From: Lentibacillus sp. JNUCC-1
GTDB lineage: Bacteria; Bacillota; Bacilli; Bacillales; Amphibacillaceae
Direction of reading: 5' to 3'
Length of the DNA stretch: 64,000 nt
NCBI RefSeq assembly: GCF_009741735.1
Contig: NZ_WHOH01000001.1
Location: forward strand, 372,001-436,000
The notes under the pieces were generated by a model, which saw only the letters and a program-made list of their open reading frames with translations, was not told the DNA's origin and searched no databases. The position numbers and the translations under genes are program-made. This document shows positions 8,346 to 17,611 of this stretch, piece by piece (the first letter of the stretch is position 1; each line of letters opens with the position of its first letter).

Positions 8346-8942
8346 TTTAAGTAAACTGCGAACTAACTAGTTAGATCTAATTTGGGATTTTATGACTGCC
8401 AATGGCAACCGCTCGGGGAAAACACTCCGCGTCCAGTGGGCGCTGATGAGCCTCCTCGCGCTGCGCGCTGTGGGGTCTCATCTAGGCTTTTGCTCCCACG
8501 GGAGTCTCCGTGTTTTCCCCGAGCTGAGTGAGAAGTGTCGACCTTCCTTCTCGCTTTCGTGGGTAGAACGGTTGAAAGTGTGAATCAGCATATAGGGATT
8601 GAAAAACATTAACGGAAATAAATCTCATAGTAAGCCAAGATTATGACTAATAAGGAACCTCACCTGTCAGTGGGCGGCCCAAGAAGTGTTCACGTTCATA
8701 CCTGATTTCTTAAGTAGAACCGTCCAAGTCACTGAAAGAACATAAAGTGATTGGAGCGGAGGGAAGTCGACTCCTGCGGGAACAGCACGAGTCCGAAGAC
8801 CCCGCAGAGGTGGTTTTCCTCGAGGAGGCTAAGGCCGTGCCCGCGGAAAGCGACTTCCCGCAGCGCAAATCACGATTCTCTCATTGTGGTGGTTAGTTGC
8901 CAGAAGCAGTCATTCAAGTTTTCATTAGTTCGCAGTTTGTGT
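8346..8942 (+). repeat. Bipartite hairpin repeat, copy B (long form, 597 bp)
   Basis: Complete copy. The left end has ACTGCGAACTAA (core of 8346-8366) and the right end TTAGTTCGCAGTTT (8925-8938) in inverse orientation. Module 1 (8411-8524, 114 bp) folds on itself through GCTCGGGGAAAACAC / GTGTTTTCCCCGAGC. Module 2 (8747-8873) is closed by GTGATT / AATCAC and GGAAGTCG / CGACTTCC. The spacer of about 220 bases is the long type also found in copy E. It lies between the convergent genes prsA and yhaL. Confidence 0.93.
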
Positions 8943-8963
8943 CGATTGTAAGGTGGTATTAGA

Positions 8964-9269
8964 TCAAACCGAGACTTGTTGGCGTTGTTGTTCTTTATCT
9001 TCTTTCATGTTTTCTGCTTCAATTTGACGTTCGTTGTCTTGTTCATAGATATGTTGTTCTTGTTCGGCTTCGTGCACCAAAGCTTCATTTCTTTCTTCTT
9101 TTCTCATCAATCGTTCATATTCCATACGTTCCATAAAAATACTGCCTTCACGCTCAATATACTGTTGCTCCAACTGTTTTTCTGCTCGGATTGCTCGAAA
9201 CGTCATATACCCACTGAAAAAAATGAAAGCAATCACCATATAGATCCACCAGGGTAAACCTAACAGCAT
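8964..9269 (-). CDS. yhaL: Sporulation-associated protein YhaL
   Basis: A 101-residue protein starting MLLGLPWWIYMVIAFIFFSG, one N-terminal membrane anchor, followed by a highly charged helical region rich in Glu, Arg and Gln. The start, the WW motif and position next to prsA and yhaM match B. subtilis YhaL, described as a sporulation protein of unknown mechanism. The C-terminal tail is longer than the roughly 70 residues of YhaL. The start at 9269 has GGGAGGGAA upstream; a 12-residue longer frame is unlikely. Confidence 0.8.
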   Translation of the reverse strand: MLLGLPWWIYMVIAFIFFSGYMTFRAIRAEKQLEQQYIEREGSIFMERMEYERLMRKEERNEALVHEAEQEQHIYEQDNERQIEAENMKEDKEQQRQQVSV

Positions 9270-9363
9270 GTTATTCCCTCCCTTGTCCACGGCTTCTGTT
9301 CTCATTTATATGAACAAGCATGTAAGAAAATAACCTGTTTTTATAATTTACAGCGGACTAATG

Positions 9364-10308
9364 TTAATCAAATACTGGTTTATAAAAGGAGCGATTATCA
9401 AGTGGAAACAGCCGCTCTGTAAACTCTCCTGGCTTCACCTTATCAAGTGCTCTATTCAGCATATTCATCTTTGCATCGATCAAATCAATGAGATGCAGCA
9501 ATTCAGCCTCTCTTACAAGCGGAGGACGCGGACTGCCCCATTCAGCTTTCCCATGATGTGACAAAACCATATGCTGAAGAATAAGGACTTCTTCTTCTCC
9601 CTCAATCTGGAGCTGTTCAGCCATGCGCCCGATATCTTCCACCATCATGGGAATATGTCCGATTAACTTTCCTTCAAGGGTATATGTTGTCGTCACCGTT
9701 CCCGACAATTCCTTCAACTTTCCAAGATCATGAAGTATGATCCCTGCATACAACAAATCTTTATTCACTTCAGGATACAGGCGATGCAGTTCTTTGGCAA
9801 TTGCCAGCATGCTCACGATATGATGCGCAAGTCCTGACACATATTCATGGTGGTTCTTCGCCGCTGCGGGATATAGCAATAAATCGTTCTGATGCTTTTT
9901 AAGAAAAGCTCGGACAAGTCGCTGTAAAACCGGATTTTGCATTTCAAAAATCGCTTCAGTAAGTTTTTCTGCAAGTTCATCCTTTTCTACAGGTGCTTTT
10001 TCAATGAAATCAGCCACTTGAACGCCCTCTGCTGTTTGAGCTTGACGTATCGACATAATTTTCAATTGAGATCGACCGCGGAATTGAGTGATTTCGCCAT
10101 TGATACGCACAATCGTTTCCGGAGTATAAGTTGTTTCGTCTTCTGTTTTTGCATCCCACAGTTTTGCTTCAATGTCTCCCGAAGTATCACATAAAATCAG
10201 CGTCATGAAGGGTTTTCCATTACTCGCAACGCCCTTTGCAGCGTCTTTAATCAGGAGAAAATCATCAAATGATTCTCCTACTTGGTGATGGCCGATACCT
10301 TTTTTCAT
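9364..10308 (-). CDS. yhaM: 3'-5' exoribonuclease YhaM
   Basis: A 314-residue protein with an N-terminal OB-fold (about 15-95) and a C-terminal HD domain (His163, then His193-Asp194 in ILHDLGK, and [13 protein letters not shown] later). B. subtilis YhaM is a Mn-dependent 3'-5' exonuclease acting on short RNA and single-stranded DNA and fine-tuning mRNA 3' ends. The start at 10308 follows GAGGAAC; longer frames to 10404 run into the upstream regulator gene. It is the last gene of the yhaO-yhaN-regulator-yhaM operon, 29 bases after the regulator. Confidence 0.94.
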   Translation of the reverse strand: MKKGIGHHQVGESFDDFLLIKDAAKGVASNGKPFMTLILCDTSGDIEAKLWDAKTEDETTYTPETIVRINGEITQFRGRSQLKIMSIRQAQTAEGVQVADFIEKAPVEKDELAEKLTEAIFEMQNPVLQRLVRAFLKKHQNDLLLYPAAAKNHHEYVSGLAHHIVSMLAIAKELHRLYPEVNKDLLYAGIILHDLGKLKELSGTVTTTYTLEGKLIGHIPMMVEDIGRMAEQLQIEGEEEVLILQHMVLSHHGKAEWGSPRPPLVREAELLHLIDLIDAKMNMLNRALDKVKPGEFTERLFPLDNRSFYKPVFD

Positions 10309-10337
10309 ATGCCGTTCCTCCCCCTGAACATGCATGT

Positions 10338-10880
10338 CTATTTTTTTGGAATGTATTCGAATATCTTGCCTGATTCTATGACATGGATAAACTCCATAAG
10401 CCATTCATAATAGTTGCGGGCATATTCGAGACGTTCTATATCCTGGTCAATTTTAGATTGCAAACGTTCATCTCTCGTTTGTTCGCTGATTGTGCGAAGC
10501 TCTGCAATCGTCTCGTCCGCCTCTTCAATATTGGATTCCGTATATTGACGCCAACGATTGCCAAATAAAGATGTAAATGATTTATACCAATCCTCTTCAG
10601 ACTGATATAAATCTTTACGGATGCCGCGCCGGAATGTTGATTCCACCATTTTCATATCTGACAACGTTCTGACTCCTGTAGACATGCTTGTTTTACTCAT
10701 CTGAAGTGCATCGCGCATGTCATCAAGTGTCATCGGGTCACCGGAAAAGTACAGGACGCCATATAATCTGCCAATAGACGATGTGATTCCGTATAAATTC
10801 ATGTTTTTAGCGATCACTTGTATGAACTTCTCAATTTTCTCTTCATACAATTCCCAGTCCTTCTCATGCTGTTCAGTCAC
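10338..10880 (-). CDS. GbsR/MarR-type transcriptional regulator (second copy)
   Basis: A 180-residue winged-helix protein. The helix-turn-helix region covers about residues 28-80 ([38 protein letters not shown]), followed by RKDLYQ, the hallmark turn of the GbsR family, and a helical dimerisation tail. GbsR/OpcR relatives repress compatible-solute genes. The GTG at 10880 was chosen because GGAGGGG sits 8 bases upstream; the ATG pair before it lacks a site. It lies between yhaN and yhaM, an unusual place, so co-regulation with the nuclease genes or simple insertion are both possible. Confidence 0.87.
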   Translation of the reverse strand: MTEQHEKDWELYEEKIEKFIQVIAKNMNLYGITSSIGRLYGVLYFSGDPMTLDDMRDALQMSKTSMSTGVRTLSDMKMVESTFRRGIRKDLYQSEEDWYKSFTSLFGNRWRQYTESNIEEADETIAELRTISEQTRDERLQSKIDQDIERLEYARNYYEWLMEFIHVIESGKIFEYIPKK

Positions 10881-10919
10881 TTGCCACCCCTCCATCACAC
10901 CTGATAAATTTTGCTAAAG

Positions 10920-13907
10920 CTATTCTATCACTAAATTATTAGCAATGCGAACGGATTCGTTCAAGTAAACTGTCTTTTCTTTTTTAACAGTTTGTACAAT
11001 TTCTTTTTTACAGGTGAATAGTATAATTTGTTGTTGTGAGCTGATTTTTTGAAGTAGACCCAGCACCTGACGCGTACGAACTGCGTCAAAGTGAACGAAG
11101 GCATCGTCAATCATATAAGGAAAATTGTGTGCATCGCTTATAACAGAGCCGATCGCAAGCCGCAAAGAGACATATAACTGATCAAGGGTGCCTTGAGATA
11201 ATTCTGTCACATTAAAGCGCATACCATCCTGCTGTTCTACACGAAACAGTTCACCCTTTTCAGGAGCAAACACATTTGAATATCGCCCGTCCGTTAAAGT
11301 CTTAAAGTATAACGTTGTCTGGCGCATTATTTTATCCATATACTTCTCACGAAACGTGCGCTTAGCGTCATTAAGCACACCTTTTGCAGTTGCGAGCACC
11401 GCCCATCTCTCAGCTTGTCTTCTTAATTCCTCCTGCTCACTGTTAAACTGATGTTGGCGTTGGGATAAGGTTTCAGCGGATTCCATTTGCTTCAATTCAG
11501 CGTACAACTGCGATTGGTTTGAACGTTCCTGTTCGAGCCTCTCTTCCAACCCTTCCTGCTGTACCTGCAAAACTTCGAATTCCTGCTGCCATTTCTTTTC
11601 GTCACGTGAAGCTTCAGTATACAAATAATGCTGTTCTTCCTTGGAAAAACGATTCGATAACTGGTCCGTAATACTTTTCAAATGATGCTTTAACTGTTGT
11701 TTGGATTCAAATTTGCTTGCCTTTTCCCAAAAGTCTTCTTCCTCTGACACCCCGGCTTGTCTAAACAATTGTGCTTGCTCATTCTCATACGTTTGCATTT
11801 TTTCCTTAAGTGCATCAAGAGCGGTTTGATGATCTTCTATGGAAACAATGTAAGAATCAATCCGATTTTCTATATTGCGTTGTTCGTCAAGATAAGCTGA
11901 CAACTCAGCCGCAACGTTTGTTTTCTCCTTTGAAAAAGGCCAGCCCTTTTCTTTATAAAATGCGGATGCCTGAGAATGAAGTTCATAGGATTTCTGTTCT
12001 GTGGCTGTACGTTCCTCAATAAGTATCGTTTTTTCCTCAAAACGTGATAACATATGGCGAAGTGTCAAATATAGTTCCGGCCAATAAGTGATATCAACTT
12101 GTCCCAGGAACGGATACGTTTGTTTCTCCACTGCCTCGGCTTGACTCTGCTGGCTTTTTTGAATGTCAAAGGTGTTCTTTCTTTCATCCCATTTAAGCCA
12201 TTCCAAGTGATTGGTTTTCTCAGCAGCTTTAAGGTCTTTAAGTGCATCTTGAGCTTCATTATGCCGTGTGAGATCAGCTTCAAATTGAGCACGTTCAGCT
12301 TCAGACAATGCTGTACGGCCGTCATGACCATTGTTTGTTGAAAACATCTCAGACATATCATTTAAAGATCGATTACCAAAGATGTATTGACCAATTCCGA
12401 AGACCCATATCAATCCTGCAGTAAACAACATCACGGTATTGGTCATAAATAGCCCAGCAAAAGCTACAGCAGCCCCGATGGTAAGCGCGGACCAAAGTGT
12501 TATGGATAAACGTTTCAGACGTTTCTGTTTCATTTGCTGCCACTGATCCTGTTGCTTGTTCGTCTGCTGAAGTAACGTTTCTGCGGTATTGTGTGCATCA
12601 TCCTCATCAATCAAAGCCTTAAGTTTCCTTACCTCTTTCTCATCAAGCAGCTGACGCGTCAGTTTCTCCTGATCTTGCTCCAGCACTTCTTGTTCGCGAA
12701 GCAGTATTAGATGTTGCTCTTGAAGGTTTTGTTCTTCTGAATCCAGCTCCATATGTCTTTCTTTTAAGGACTGCCAACGTTTTTCTGTTCCAAAAGGCAG
12801 TTCTATATGGACCAGTTCTTCTTGACCAAGATCAAGGCTGAGTGACTTGAGTTCGGCTTCAATCTGATGATGCAGTTGCTCAATTTGATCGCTTTGTCTC
12901 TTAATCTGCCGGTGCAGATCACTCCTTATATTTTGCTGTTCAAGAAGATATCGAACTGTTTGAAGGTGTTCTTCAGAGCACTTCTCTGCTTTCAACTGAC
13001 TTAGAATGTTTTTATATTGTGTCTTGGTCTTTTCAAGCGCGGCATATTCACCTCTCAATGGAAGCAGCTGGTCTGCCAATCTTTCAAAGCGCTCTGTGCC
13101 GTTATCAGGAAATCGGATTTCTTCAGGGAACGCCTCCAAGTCTCTCAAGCATGCATCATAATCTCTTAAAAGCGGCAGAGCTTCCACTTGTCTCTCCAAC
13201 ATTTGACGTTTGTCATGAAAGGTTTTTACGTGTTCTTTTAACTCTCGAAACGAGATTACAGACGCGTCTAAGCTTTGTTTTTTATCTCGGTACGTTTCTT
13301 CAGTTTCTTTGAGTTCAGAGATGTTTTTCTTAAGGTCGTCCAAGTGTCTCAGCTGTTTGTTAATGACCGGATTTTTTCCTGTTGGCTTAAACCATTCTCC
13401 CATTTCGTTTTCTAGTTTTTTCTCAATACGCTGTATGCCTGAGGATCCTGTAAGACCAACCCCTAAAAGTACATCTCCAAGATCTTCTGCTTTCATATTG
13501 CGAATTTCTGTCAAATCCAAGGCTGAAAAGGAGAAAATAGATTCATATGTCGCTTGAGTCATGCCATTTAATTGCGCTTTTAACCAGTCTTCCTGATAGA
13601 TTTCCCCATTTTCCATTTCGCAAACCGCTGCACCGTTACGTACATGGTGCATCCGTTCGATGGTGTATAATTGGTGATCTGAATCCTTCACTGTCAATCG
13701 CCCACCCATGCGGCTGCTTGCTTTCGGCTGATAAAACGCCCTTTTCTTCGGGGGAAATCCAAAAAGCATAAACAGCAAAAACGCCTGCAATGTAGATTTA
13801 CCGGCTTCATTTTCGCCATATAGGCAAATAAAATCTCGATTGGACAGATCAATCGTTTCATCAATCCAATTACCAAACCCGAAAATATGCGCTTTAACAA
13901 ATTGCAT
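10920..13907 (-). CDS. yhaN: SbcC/SMC-like ATPase YhaN
   Basis: A 995-residue ATPase. Walker A is GENEAGKST (31-39); the C-terminal half-site (VTELSQGTLDQLYVSLRLA, then FPYMIDDAFVHFD near residue 932) completes the ABC-type head. Between them are long Gln/Glu-rich coiled coils. A hydrophobic pair at about 468-512 in the middle looks like two membrane segments at the coiled-coil tip, as known for YhaN relatives. It likely works with the nuclease YhaO in DNA break processing, by analogy to SbcCD/Rad50-Mre11. The start follows GGGGAGGCA, one base after the yhaO stop. Confidence 0.92.
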   Translation of the reverse strand: MQFVKAHIFGFGNWIDETIDLSNRDFICLYGENEAGKSTLQAFLLFMLFGFPPKKRAFYQPKASSRMGGRLTVKDSDHQLYTIERMHHVRNGAAVCEMENGEIYQEDWLKAQLNGMTQATYESIFSFSALDLTEIRNMKAEDLGDVLLGVGLTGSSGIQRIEKKLENEMGEWFKPTGKNPVINKQLRHLDDLKKNISELKETEETYRDKKQSLDASVISFRELKEHVKTFHDKRQMLERQVEALPLLRDYDACLRDLEAFPEEIRFPDNGTERFERLADQLLPLRGEYAALEKTKTQYKNILSQLKAEKCSEEHLQTVRYLLEQQNIRSDLHRQIKRQSDQIEQLHHQIEAELKSLSLDLGQEELVHIELPFGTEKRWQSLKERHMELDSEEQNLQEQHLILLREQEVLEQDQEKLTRQLLDEKEVRKLKALIDEDDAHNTAETLLQQTNKQQDQWQQMKQKRLKRLSITLWSALTIGAAVAFAGLFMTNTVMLFTAGLIWVFGIGQYIFGNRSLNDMSEMFSTNNGHDGRTALSEAERAQFEADLTRHNEAQDALKDLKAAEKTNHLEWLKWDERKNTFDIQKSQQSQAEAVEKQTYPFLGQVDITYWPELYLTLRHMLSRFEEKTILIEERTATEQKSYELHSQASAFYKEKGWPFSKEKTNVAAELSAYLDEQRNIENRIDSYIVSIEDHQTALDALKEKMQTYENEQAQLFRQAGVSEEEDFWEKASKFESKQQLKHHLKSITDQLSNRFSKEEQHYLYTEASRDEKKWQQEFEVLQVQQEGLEERLEQERSNQSQLYAELKQMESAETLSQRQHQFNSEQEELRRQAERWAVLATAKGVLNDAKRTFREKYMDKIMRQTTLYFKTLTDGRYSNVFAPEKGELFRVEQQDGMRFNVTELSQGTLDQLYVSLRLAIGSVISDAHNFPYMIDDAFVHFDAVRTRQVLGLLQKISSQQQIILFTCKKEIVQTVKKEKTVYLNESVRIANNLVIE

Positions 13908-13908
13908 G

Positions 13909-15141
13909 TTATTGCCTCCCCTCAGAAAAAAGTGCCTGAACAAGCCACTGTTTCGCTTTTTCTTTAAGTGCCTGCTCTGTTTCTGAATTAATTGGCTTCA
14001 AGTATTTTCTGGCATGGCGATGACGATATAAATCATCTAAATACGATTGTACGGGAGCCTCATCTAATTCTCGTAAAAGCTCCCCTGCAAAATGGGAGCC
14101 TTGATACAGGTCTTCATATGAGATGTGTGTTGTCAGACGATATTGGTATATGTACTGCCATGGAGAATCGGACGTCATCTTTTCATTAATCAGCTCCATA
14201 CATTCTGAAAGCCGTCCATCCTGTTCCCAGGTGTCCAGTAAACGGTTTGTACTTGAAAGGGATAGATATATCAGCTGGTGTGTGTGATCTATGCGGTCAG
14301 TGAGAGCAGATGAAATGGCTTCTTCCAGGTGGAAAATGGTATCACACTCACCAGTTGCAACATGAACTTCCCTAAAAGTCACTGTGTTGAGTGGCATAAA
14401 GGTAAGGTTCACGTCATTAGGCGTCATTTTTACATAATAACACCCTTTCTCCCCCGTTTCTTTGCGGCTCCGGCCTTGGGTGTTCCCAGGGTACACAATA
14501 GCCGGATCTGTGTGTAAAATTTCTCGTTTGTGAATATGCCCAAGAGCCCAGTAATCCATCTCCACCTCCATCATATCCTTTAATTGAAAAGGTGCATAAA
14601 CATCATGCTCTGTATTGGATGCCAGACTACCGTGCAGCATAGCGATATGGTAGGGGATAGAGGGATCTTCTTTGTAATAAGAACCTGTTTTGTTCTCGGT
14701 TACTGAGCGATGTTCGTAACTGAATCCGTATATTGCTGCGAGTGGTATTCCTTTTTTATGAAAAACAATGCTCCGAACTTCTTCATCTGGAAATATATAA
14801 ACATTTTCAGGATATGTCACTGGATATTTATTTCCGCTTGTATAATCATGATTCCCATATAACATGTAAACATTAATCCCATGTTTTTCGAGGGTTTCAA
14901 AGGCTGTCCGTAACCTGACCTGGGCCTTTAAAGATTGATGGTCTTGGTCAAACACATCTCCTGAAATCAACACAAAGTCTACTTCATGCTCAATCGCTGC
15001 AATTACAAGATTTTGAAGTGCCTTAAATGTACTCTCCCGCACGTCTTGAAGCACTGAGTTTGGCGCTTCTCCCAGCCCCTTAAACGGACTGTCCAAATGC
15101 AGGTCGGCTGCATGGATAAATGAAATATGCGTTTCAGCCAT
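13909..15141 (-). CDS. yhaO: SbcD/Mre11-like DNA repair exonuclease YhaO
   Basis: A 410-residue metallophosphoesterase. Metal-binding motifs are DLHLD (13-17), GDVFD (61-65), GNHD (96-99) and GHIH (WALGHIHKRE). This is the SbcD/Mre11 nuclease set. It is the first gene of the operon and is nearly contiguous with yhaN (one base between stop and start), which supports a nuclease-ATPase complex. The ATG at 15141 has GGAGG at 8 bases. B. subtilis has the same yhaO-yhaN pair. Confidence 0.94.
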   Translation of the reverse strand: MAETHISFIHAADLHLDSPFKGLGEAPNSVLQDVRESTFKALQNLVIAAIEHEVDFVLISGDVFDQDHQSLKAQVRLRTAFETLEKHGINVYMLYGNHDYTSGNKYPVTYPENVYIFPDEEVRSIVFHKKGIPLAAIYGFSYEHRSVTENKTGSYYKEDPSIPYHIAMLHGSLASNTEHDVYAPFQLKDMMEVEMDYWALGHIHKREILHTDPAIVYPGNTQGRSRKETGEKGCYYVKMTPNDVNLTFMPLNTVTFREVHVATGECDTIFHLEEAISSALTDRIDHTHQLIYLSLSSTNRLLDTWEQDGRLSECMELINEKMTSDSPWQYIYQYRLTTHISYEDLYQGSHFAGELLRELDEAPVQSYLDDLYRHRHARKYLKPINSETEQALKEKAKQWLVQALFSEGRQ

Positions 15142-15310
15142 TATTATTACCTCCATCGATTAACTTTACGATCAACTGTTGTATGTTTTGATCTATTGTA
15201 TCAAACAGAAAAGGCGAATGCACGTTCGAAGGTGCAACTTTTAAGAAGATGTGTTATCTTTAGATTAAAAGGACTTATCGACAAATCTCTACATATGGAG
15301 GATGGGACAC

Positions 15311-15496
15311 ATGCAAACTTATGCTTTGACGGTTTTCGAAAAAAATGGAGACTTACTGCTCGACGAATCTTTCACTGCAGCTAATGATGACGAAGCAAAA
15401 GTAATTGGTGCCAAGAGACTTGAGGAAGAAGGGTTGAACGACAAAACACATCGTTGCGTCTCACCAGATGCAAAACTCATCCTGTTTCACAGATAA
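15311..15496 (+). CDS. yhzC: Small protein YhzC
   Basis: A 61-residue soluble protein (MQTYALTVFEKNGDLLLDES start, DDEAKVIGAKRLEEEG, DKTHRCVSPDAKLILFHR end) that matches the pattern I recall for B. subtilis YhzC, encoded in the same region. Role unknown. GGAGG (15297-15301) is 9 bases before the ATG at 15311; the ATG at 15302 overlaps that site. It is divergent from yhaO. Confidence 0.75.
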   Translation: MQTYALTVFEKNGDLLLDESFTAANDDEAKVIGAKRLEEEGLNDKTHRCVSPDAKLILFHR

Positions 15497-15511
15497 ACAG
15501 AACAAAGCAGA

Positions 15512-15607
15512 AACGCCTTGGTCACCCCCGAAAAGCATAAGCAAGAACGCGTAGTGGTGGGCTTTGACACGAAACGTTCTTGCTTATGACTCGATGGGGT
15601 AGGCGTT
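15512..15607. repeat. Long imperfect palindrome
   Basis: A perfect 14-bp inverted pair CATAAGCAAGAACG (15536-15549) / CGTTCTTGCTTATG (15575-15588) is nested in an outer pair AACGCC / GGCGTT and a CCCC / GGGG pair. No T-run follows. It stands between yhzC and the first group II intron. It may be another small repeat; only one copy is in this window. Confidence 0.7.
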
Positions 15608-15670
15608 GGAGCTGGACGTGGCCTTTGGAAATATTTGTTAACAGTTCGAAATTTTATAATTTCCTAAACA
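15608..15670. other. Gap between palindrome and intron copy 1
   Basis: No gene or clear signal seen; it holds the 3' exon side of the intron insertion. Confidence 0.5.
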
Positions 15671-17551
15671 ATCGAGTAGGAGGGGGTGACTAACCCCCGA
15701 CCTCTCACACCACCGTACGTACGGTTCCGTATACGGCGGTTTCATTTAAGTCCAACGCAACGTTTGATATCGTTTAAGCAGACTCTTAAGCCCTTGGATT
15801 GACCAGTATTGGTCACCAAGGGCTTTATGCAAGATGGGGCTTTTGGCAATCCGCCAATAAGCCTTTCTTGTGTTGGCCCATTCCCACGCTTTCTCTTTCT
15901 TCACGCCGTATTTCACAAGATTCTTGTACTTCGTTTTGACTAGCTTCCATTCTTTCCACCTAATCATTCGCAGTCTTCTTCGAATCCAGGCATCCAGTTT
16001 GTTGAATGTGGTTGGCGTTTCTGCCAGTTGATAATAACCAAGCCAGCCCACCAAATATCGATTGAGTTTCTCGATTCTATCTGTCATATTCATGGATTTT
16101 CTTCTGGATGTAAGAGCCCGGACACGTTGTTTGAAGCGTTTGATACTCTCTTTGGGTATCCGGATTTTCGGGTGATCTTTGTGAAACGTGAAGGAAAACC
16201 CCAGAAATTTACGTCTCCATGGGCGATCCACCGCACTTTTCTCTACGTTGACCTTCAGCTTGAGTTTACTTTCAATAAATTGTGTAATATTTTCCATTAC
16301 ACGCAACCCTGCACGTCTTGATTTGACGTATATATTACAGTCGTCCGCATAGCGGACGAAACGGAGTCCTCTTTTCTCCAATTCCTTGTCCAACTCATCT
16401 AAGACGATATTGGAAAGTAGTGGACTGAGCGGACCACCTTGCGGAGCTCCTTCTGTATTAGGACGCACTAAACCCTCTTCCATAATACCTGCCTGCAGGT
16501 ATCTTCGAATCAGCTTCAATAGATGTGGGTCCTCAATACGTTTGTTCAATGTGCGCATCAAACGATCGTGGTTGACTTTATCGAAGAATTTCTCTAGGTC
16601 CATGTCAACGACCCAACGGTAGCCTTCTTTCATGTATTGCCTTGCTTCTCTTACGGCATCATGTCCTCGCTTGTTTGGTCTAAATCCATAACTGTGTTTC
16701 GAGAACGTTGAGTCGTATTCTTCAGTGAGAACTTGTGCAATTGCTTGTTGGATGAATCTATCCAACACGGTTGGGATGCCTAACTTCCTCTTCCCGCCGT
16801 TTGGTTTCGGGATTTCGACACGACGGACAGGTTGAGGACGATAAGACCCCTCTTGGATTTCTTTTCGCAGGCTTGTCCAATGTTTCATGACATGCGCTCG
16901 TAGGTTTTGTACGGGCATTCCATCTACACCATGACTGCCTTTATTACGTTCAACGCGTTTTAGTGCGTTTATTAAGTTTTCCCGTGATAGAATTCGATCC
17001 AACATGATATCCAACTCCTGCGTGAATTGTTCTCTCCTCTTGTGTGGCAATCACTTTCAGCCCTTCTAATGTCCCCCACGGAATTCACCGTTTCCTCCAT
17101 TAGGAAGGATATATGTTTCTGCTTCATCAAGTGTTGCGTACGCGAAGCGACAATTCTCCTTAAATGATTCAGCCCTTCATGGGAACTCTAGATATCCCCA
17201 TTACTATGGCGTCTGCTGACTTCTGACAGTTCAGTGAGTACTTACGTACTCAGTTACACAATGGGTTGTGCATTTCTGCCAGACCTCCCAGGGTAAGCAC
17301 ACACCCTTCCTCCCCATGTCCCCGCTTCATCTACTTTATGCACCCTTTGGCAGTATGGGTTTTGGCTTGTTGTGCAGCCTCGTCCAAGTACATCTAGCCT
17401 TATGAAGTTCGTGTTCCTCGGGGCGGAGATTTGCCGCAGACTTCCTTCAGATTCCAGATTTCTCTGGACACCCTTGTCCTTGGCTAATCGCTACTACTGC
17501 CTTCACGATTCGGGACTTTAACCCTATAGAGTGTGCGCATGCCTGGCACAC
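15671..17551 (-). mobile_element. Group IIC intron, copy 1 (1881 bp)
   Basis: Boundaries come from comparison with copy 2. The RNA begins GTGTGCCAGGC (17551 downward) and ends CTACTCGAT (15671). Domain V is the hairpin ACCGCCGTATACGG / CCGTACGTACGGTGGT near 15702-15735, and domain VI with GGGGGTTAGTCACCCCC follows. It encodes a GsI-IIC-like reverse transcriptase. Directly upstream lies the yhaR terminator hairpin with its T-run, the typical target of group IIC introns. The 5' border is uncertain by two bases (repeated GT). Confidence 0.93.
15746..17005 (-). CDS. ltrA: Group II intron reverse transcriptase/maturase
   Basis: A 419-residue reverse transcriptase. RT block 4 includes DLEKFFDKVNHD, block 5 is the catalytic FVRYADD, and the C-terminal maturase (X) domain shows WIRRRLRMIRWKEWK and ANTRKAYWRI. 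There is no HNH endonuclease domain, as in group IIC enzymes such as GsI-IIC, which it resembles in length and sequence. It should bind the intron RNA, help splicing and reverse-transcribe during retrohoming. The ATG at 17005 (MLDRILSREN) has AGGAG upstream; a TTG start at 17050 is less likely. It differs from copy 2 by four residues. Confidence 0.95.
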   Translation of the reverse strand: MLDRILSRENLINALKRVERNKGSHGVDGMPVQNLRAHVMKHWTSLRKEIQEGSYRPQPVRRVEIPKPNGGKRKLGIPTVLDRFIQQAIAQVLTEEYDSTFSKHSYGFRPNKRGHDAVREARQYMKEGYRWVVDMDLEKFFDKVNHDRLMRTLNKRIEDPHLLKLIRRYLQAGIMEEGLVRPNTEGAPQGGPLSPLLSNIVLDELDKELEKRGLRFVRYADDCNIYVKSRRAGLRVMENITQFIESKLKLKVNVEKSAVDRPWRRKFLGFSFTFHKDHPKIRIPKESIKRFKQRVRALTSRRKSMNMTDRIEKLNRYLVGWLGYYQLAETPTTFNKLDAWIRRRLRMIRWKEWKLVKTKYKNLVKYGVKKEKAWEWANTRKAYWRIAKSPILHKALGDQYWSIQGLKSLLKRYQTLRWT

Positions 17552-17553
17552 AC

Positions 17554-17594
17554 AAAAAAGAACCCTGTGCTTCTTCCAAGGCACAGGGTTCTTT
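17554..17594 (-). terminator. Terminator of yhaR and insertion target of intron copy 1
   Basis: A 14-bp perfect stem AAAGAACCCTGTGC / GCACAGGGTTCTTT with a 10-base loop and a run of six T on the minus strand. The intron starts right after the T-run. Confidence 0.92.
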
Positions 17595-17611
17595 GATCTT
17601 GGTTTCGTGTT

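Noticed and set aside
8751..8951. 66-residue frame between repeat copy B and yhaL
   Set aside because: Its sequence is module 2 of the repeat read as protein.
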